The notes under the pieces were generated by a model, which searched no databases, was not told the origin of the DNA, and was given only the letters and a program-made list of their open reading frames with translations. Of a DNA stretch of 64,000 nucleotides, positions 59,569 to 64,000 are shown in pieces. Origin of the DNA: JBPYFK01 sp051984675 (GTDB taxonomy: Bacteria; Actinomycetota; Actinomycetes; Mycobacteriales; Pseudonocardiaceae); contig JBPYFK010000008.1 of NCBI GenBank assembly GCA_051984675.1, positions 124,001 through 188,000 of the forward strand, written 5' to 3'. Numbering within the stretch: the stretch's first letter is position 1; every line of letters starts with the position of its first letter. A program made the position numbers and the translations under genes.

Positions 59569-61101
59569 CTATGCTGTTTCGGCTACCTGTGCTGTTTCGG
59601 CCCATTCGGCGGGCAGCAGCATTCCGTGCCGAACCAGTTCCCTTATCACTGGCATCGCCGCTTCCGCGATTTCTTTCGCATTTTCGCCATAAGCGCCCGC
59701 GAGCAAGTCGATGAGGTCGCGCACCGGCAACGCTCCCCGGCAGCCGGCGAGCAGTCGCATGCCGAGCTCGTCCACCTCGTGCTGCCAGCCCGGCCCGTCG
59801 GTCCGATGCAGCCGGCGGGTGACCGGTGACCAGCCCTCGTCGGTCGGGGTGGAGATCTCCTCCAACACGGTGCTCGGGGCCGTCACCAGGGGTGCATCCA
59901 GCAACGACTCCGGCGAACCGTGTGTGCGCAGCCAGTCCACCCGTCGCAGCCACGCGTCGGTTTCCGGGCCGAGTGGGTCGTCATAGGCGTGCCTGAGGTC
60001 CTCACAGACCACCTCGCCGCGCTGCTCGCCGGTGCGCCGCAACGTCACGAAGCCGAACCCGATGCCTTCCACGTCGTTGGCCTCGAACCAGTCGAGCCAC
60101 TCGGCGCTCTTGCGGCGCCCCAGCGGCGAGCGCGGGTCATAGCCCGCGTCCCGCAGCCAGGTGCCGACGTACAGCTCCGGGTCGGCGACATCGCGTTGCA
60201 CGAACCACGCGTCCACACCGCCCGGCGGGAGCCAGCGCGTGACTCGGTCCTGCCAGTCCTCGCCTCGGCGGTGCATCCACGACGCGAGCAGCTGGCCGGT
60301 TCCGCCGTCCTGGAGAAACGACGGGAGTTGACGCACCACCAGGGCACTGGCGTCATCACCGGCCTGGCCCGAGTCCCGGTAGACGAAGTCGGTCCGTGGG
60401 GGACCGACCACGAACGGCGGGTTGCAGATCACCTGGTCGAACCGGCGGCCCGCGACCGGGGTGAACCACTCACCGGCCGCCAGTTCCACCTCCACCCGGT
60501 TCAGCCGGAAGGTGGCTGCCGCCAGGGCTAGCGCGCGCTCCGATACGTCGGTCGCAGTGACCCGGTTCGCGTGCGTGCTGGCGTGCAGAGCCTGTACGCC
60601 GCACCCGGTTCCCAGGTCGAGGACGGAGTCGACCGCACGTCGGGAGGTCGCGCGTACCAGGCTCAACGACGCGTGCCCCACCCCGAGGACGTGGTCCGGC
60701 CGCAGTGGGCTACCCGGTGGCCGGAGGTCGGAGTCCAGGTCGGACACGACCCACCAGGAGTCGTCACCGGCGCCGTGCGGGCGGACGTCCAGGCCGGCGC
60801 GCAGCCGGTCTCCGTCGGCGACCAACAGCCCAGCCGCCTGCGCTTCGTCCAGCGCCAGCGGTTCCAGTGCCGTGGCGACCGAGGCGCTGCTCTCGGCGTC
60901 GCCAAGCAGGAACAGGCGTACGAGCGTGCCCAGGGCGCCCGCACCGGCGCTGGCGCGCCGCGCCGGTTCGGGCTCGCCCCGGCCGAGAGCGGCGTGGGCG
61001 TGCGGGCCGAGCAGGTCGACGACGCCGTCCGCGTCGTAGCCGGCGCGCTGCAGCGCCTCCCGAAGGCGGTCGATCCGGTCGAGGGTGAGGTCAGGTATCA
61101 C
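59569..61101 (-). CDS. SAM-dependent methyltransferase with NPPF motif, DUF7059/7782 type
   Basis: 510 residues from GTG 61101. N-terminal helical domain (PDLTLDRIDRLREALQRAGYDADGVVDLLG), then a class I Rossmann methyltransferase: SAM motif I VLDLGTGCGVQALHAS near residue 166, TATDVSERAL, and NPPFVVGP near residue 232, the N/D-P-P-Y/F motif that targets planar amino nitrogens (adenine N6 or glutamine N5). A C-terminal domain of about 200 residues ends in AETAQVAETA. The two C-terminal AETA units come from a duplicated short segment. No restriction gene is near; it resembles RNA or protein release-factor modifying enzymes. Substrate unknown. The dtd start is 14 bp after its stop. Confidence 0.82.
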   Translation of the reverse strand: MIPDLTLDRIDRLREALQRAGYDADGVVDLLGPHAHAALGRGEPEPARRASAGAGALGTLVRLFLLGDAESSASVATALEPLALDEAQAAGLLVADGDRLRAGLDVRPHGAGDDSWWVVSDLDSDLRPPGSPLRPDHVLGVGHASLSLVRATSRRAVDSVLDLGTGCGVQALHASTHANRVTATDVSERALALAAATFRLNRVEVELAAGEWFTPVAGRRFDQVICNPPFVVGPPRTDFVYRDSGQAGDDASALVVRQLPSFLQDGGTGQLLASWMHRRGEDWQDRVTRWLPPGGVDAWFVQRDVADPELYVGTWLRDAGYDPRSPLGRRKSAEWLDWFEANDVEGIGFGFVTLRRTGEQRGEVVCEDLRHAYDDPLGPETDAWLRRVDWLRTHGSPESLLDAPLVTAPSTVLEEISTPTDEGWSPVTRRLHRTDGPGWQHEVDELGMRLLAGCRGALPVRDLIDLLAGAYGENAKEIAEAAMPVIRELVRHGMLLPAEWAETAQVAETA

Positions 61102-61168
61102 GCCTCCGATCCTCACACGAGCCGGATGGCACCGTTGTGCGCTCTCCACCTGTGCCAGGCTTGGGAGC

Positions 61169-61753
61169 ATGACGCGCTCGTTGTGCCTGACCCAGGATGC
61201 GGACGCCGACGCGCTGCTCGCCCGCGACCCGCTGGCCCTGCTGGTGGGGATGCTGCTGGACCAGCAGGTCCCGATGGAGCGGGCGTTCGCCGGGCCGAAG
61301 ACCTTGGCCGACCGTCTCGGCGGGTTGGACGCGGCGGCGATCGCGACCATGGACCCGGACGAGTTCGTCGCCGTGGCGGTCGGGCCACCGGCGATCCACC
61401 GGTTCCCGGGCAACATGGCCAAGCGCATCCAGACGCTGTGCCAGTACCTGGTCGAGCAGTACGACGGCGACGTCGAGGGCCTCTGGACGCAAGGGAGCCC
61501 GGACGGCAAGGAGCTGCTGCACCGGTTGAAGGCGTTGCCGGGTTTCGGGGACCAGAAAGCGCGCATCTTCCTCGCCCTGCTCGGCAAGCAGTGCGGTGTC
61601 CAACCGGCTGGCTGGCGGGAAGCCGCCGGCGCCTACGGCGCCCCGGACGCGCGCCGGTCGATCGCGGACGTCGTGGACCAGCAGACGCTCGAAGAGGTGC
61701 GGGCGTTCAAGAAGCAGCAGAAGGCGACCGCGAAGAAGGCGTCGGCGAAGTAA
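61169..61753 (+). CDS. HhH-GPD-type base-excision repair protein
   Basis: 194 residues from ATG 61169, in an actinobacterial uncharacterised HhH-GPD family. The core is VGMLLDQQVPMERAFAGPKTLADRLG, followed by a helix-hairpin-helix LHRLKALPGFGDQKARIFLALLGKQ (about residues 114-138). The catalytic Lys/Asp of classic EndoIII/MutY enzymes cannot be placed with certainty (GWREAAGAYGAPDARRSIADV contains a candidate Asp). The C terminus is Lys-rich. Divergent from the methyltransferase gene. A DNA glycosylase role is inferred from fold only. Confidence 0.8.
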   Translation: MTRSLCLTQDADADALLARDPLALLVGMLLDQQVPMERAFAGPKTLADRLGGLDAAAIATMDPDEFVAVAVGPPAIHRFPGNMAKRIQTLCQYLVEQYDGDVEGLWTQGSPDGKELLHRLKALPGFGDQKARIFLALLGKQCGVQPAGWREAAGAYGAPDARRSIADVVDQQTLEEVRAFKKQQKATAKKASAK

Positions 61754-61835
61754 CGCACGTCGATCACACATCGACGGCCCGGACTGTCGGCCGACCCACC
61801 CGAGTGGGACGATGGAAGGGTCAGGAGGTGGCGCC

Positions 61836-62174
61836 GTGAGTAACCCGCAGCCGGACGACAAACACCCGGTGCTTATCACCGAGGCCGCGCCGTCCTTCGA
61901 TGATCAGCATGCCGCGCGTCGACGCAAGTACGCGTTGATGATGTCGCTACGCATTCCGTGCTTGGTCGGTGCCGCAGTGGTGTTCGAGCTGTGGCCGCAT
62001 CTGTGGTGGGCTGCGTTGATCATCCTCGCAGCGTCGATCCCGCTTCCCTGGGGGGCGGTGCTGATCGCCAACGATCGCCCGCCACGCAAGTCCGAACGGG
62101 TCCATCGGTTCTGGCCGAACCGATCCGAACGAGCGTTGGACAGTCGCGATCACGATGTGATCGAAAGTTCCTGA
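61836..62174 (+). CDS. DUF3099 membrane protein (Rv2709-like)
   Basis: 112 residues from GTG 61836, with AGGAGGTG six bases upstream. The conserved VLITEAAPSFDDQHAARRRKYALMMSLRI leads into two hydrophobic helices, RIPCLVGAAVVFELWPHLWWAALIILAASIPLPWGAVLIAND. The tail is charged. The family is encoded near sigB in actinobacteria, as here. Function unknown. Confidence 0.85.
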   Translation: MSNPQPDDKHPVLITEAAPSFDDQHAARRRKYALMMSLRIPCLVGAAVVFELWPHLWWAALIILAASIPLPWGAVLIANDRPPRKSERVHRFWPNRSERALDSRDHDVIESS

Positions 62175-62186
62175 GGCGACGCCGAC

Positions 62187-63104
<918 letters not shown>

Positions 63105-63209
63105 ACGCCCTCCTAGGTGTTCGATCGTGTTCGGCGATCGATTGTGGCCTCGGCGAGTCAGCACGGTCGCGGTGGACTCCCTCTGCCGGCTGTGCGGCAT
63201 CATGGGGGC

Positions 63210-63458
63210 ATGACCACGATGCTGCCGGACACTGAGACCCGTCCCGAGACCACCGACGAGACCACGGACGATCGGCCCGAGGTCTTCCACTACGTGCAGA
63301 AGGACAAGATCGCGGAAAGCGCGGTCATGGGCACGTACGTGGTGGCGCTGTGCGGTGAGGTCTTCCCGGTCACCAAGTCCCCGAAGCCTGGCTCCCCGGT
63401 CTGCGGCGAGTGCAAGCGGATCTACGAAATGCTGCCCGGGGGCGGCGGCGCCGAGTGA
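63210..63458 (+). CDS. DUF3039 family protein
   Basis: 82 residues from ATG 63210. A Thr/Glu-rich N terminus precedes FHYVQKDKIAESAVMGTYVVALCGEVFPVTKSPKPGSPVCGECKRIYEML, the full DUF3039 domain with three Cys (ALCGE, VCGEC) suggesting a zinc site. It matches M. tuberculosis Rv2708c, near sigB. Divergent from psuG. Function unknown. Confidence 0.88.
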   Translation: MTTMLPDTETRPETTDETTDDRPEVFHYVQKDKIAESAVMGTYVVALCGEVFPVTKSPKPGSPVCGECKRIYEMLPGGGGAE

Positions 63459-63525
63459 CTCCTCGCCGTTGAGGAGGAACTACGTGCTGCTGTCGCGTTT
63501 GACGTCTGTGCTTGGCGGCACGCCC

Positions 63526-64000
63526 TTACCTGGACCCTGGTCGACGTTCGCGCGGGGTTCCGCCGGCGACGGGCGGTTGAGTGCCGTTGCGCGGTTTGGG
63601 CAGGTCCGACGTGCTGCTCGCTGGCGGTGTCGCCGGTCCGTTCGCCTCAGCGTCTTCCGCGGTGCTGGCCTGCCGGCGGCCGTTGCGCCAGGCTTCGTAG
63701 CCGGCCTCGGTGCGTAGGCGCTGGTCGGCGCGCGTCATTTCGAGTCTGCGCCAGCGACGCCGCTCCCGCCTGGTCATCGTGGCCGGCCAGGTTTCCTGGA
63801 TGGCGTTGTTGAAGTGCGCGCCCATGATGATCGCCAGTCCGATGAAGAACGCGAACAGCAGGAACACGATCGGGGTCGCCAGCGCGCCGTAGGTGTACCC
63901 GGTGCTCGTCACCCACCCGAAGTACAGACGCACCCCGATGCTGGCACACACGAAGATGACCAGTGCCAGCAATGCGCCTGGTAGCCCACGGTGCCACGGC
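63526..64000 (-). CDS. YihY/BrkB family membrane protein, 3' part only
   Basis: Runs off the window edge; 158 codons of the 3' end are visible (the frame stays open through 64000). WHRGLPGALLALVIFVCASIGVRLYFGWVTSTGYTYGALATPIVFLLFAFFIGLAIIMGAHFNNAIQETWP is the conserved C-terminal membrane part of the YihY/BrkB family, with the TYGAL segment. A cytoplasmic, charged tail follows (TRRERRRWRRLEMTRADQRL) and ends in a Pro/Ser-rich stretch. It matches the position of M. tuberculosis Rv2707. Older claims of RNase BN activity for the family are not supported. Confidence 0.88.
   Translation of the reverse strand, partial: PWHRGLPGALLALVIFVCASIGVRLYFGWVTSTGYTYGALATPIVFLLFAFFIGLAIIMGAHFNNAIQETWPATMTRRERRRWRRLEMTRADQRLRTEAGYEAWRNGRRQASTAEDAEANGPATPPASSTSDLPKPRNGTQPPVAGGTPRERRPGSR

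Noticed and set aside
59569..61101. DNA restriction-modification methyltransferase
   Set aside because: NPPF is shared by adenine and glutamine methyltransferases. There is no restriction or specificity gene next to it, and the N-terminal domain is not of a DNA enzyme.

Overview
The window is about 64 kb of high-GC, densely coded, leaderless-looking actinobacterial chromosome with many GTG starts and a few TTG starts. Gene content and order match two blocks of the Mycobacterium tuberculosis map (an Rv2182c-Rv2170-like block and an Rv2738c-Rv2707-like block) that are joined here. Mycolata-type alpha-mannosyltransferase MptA, a predicted pyrophosphate-dependent phosphofructokinase of the Amycolatopsis type, a mycothiol-dependent enzyme family and class II ribonucleotide reductase together suggest a member of the Pseudonocardiaceae; this is inference from gene content, not a phylogeny. 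I see no phage, IS element, CRISPR array, tRNA or rRNA. The region is mostly core genome.

Layout. 0-8.9 kb: ArsA-like ATPase, a Cys-rich partner, ROK glucokinase, membrane protein, PlsC acyltransferase, Rv2179c-type 3'-5' exoribonuclease, phosphofructokinase, class II DAHP synthase, zinc alcohol dehydrogenase. 8.8-20 kb: MptA, PknL with its divergent Rv2175c-type substrate, a carotenoid cluster crtE-crtI-crtB, LppM lipoprotein, a DUF885 metallopeptidase and a Rv2170-like GNAT. 20-26.4 kb: a two-gene HEPN/DinB-like operon behind what reads as a perfect LexA-controlled promoter, then the large helicase Lhr. 26.4-33 kb: a 53-residue membrane protein, DUF3046, DUF4383, recA-recX, a HAD phosphatase, and the Entner-Doudoroff genes edd-eda. 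33-43 kb: a shortened glutamate-binding-type lipoprotein, miaB, membrane protein, DUF349 protein, extradiol-dioxygenase-like protein, miaA, dapF, hflX, lexA and a divergent LysM division-inhibitor-like gene. 43-47 kb: nrdR-nrdJ. 47-64 kb: DUF4192, galE, galK, ideR, rhodanese, acuC plus a Pat-type acetyltransferase, lipoprotein, phosphatase, sigB, dtd, a methyltransferase, a HhH-GPD protein, DUF3099, psuG, DUF3039 and the end of a YihY/BrkB gene cut by the window edge.

How it fits together. Three LexA-type boxes (before recA, between lexA and the LysM gene, and before the HEPN operon) make this a local SOS neighbourhood that also holds LexA and RecA themselves. A pair of NrdR boxes three helical turns apart sits before nrdR-nrdJ. 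An ECF-sigma-type promoter lies before sigB. The metabolic genes (glucokinase, PPi-type PFK, Edd/Eda, GalE/GalK) cover several entries into sugar catabolism, and AcuC with the Pat-type protein forms a translationally overlapped lysine acetylation/deacetylation pair. The observations I rate highest are the SOS-promoted HEPN/DinB-like operon, the shortened binding protein in the place where actinobacteria often keep a glutamate transporter, the D/K residue pair of the phosphofructokinase, and a Pat-like protein whose synthetase half lacks the phospho-histidine.
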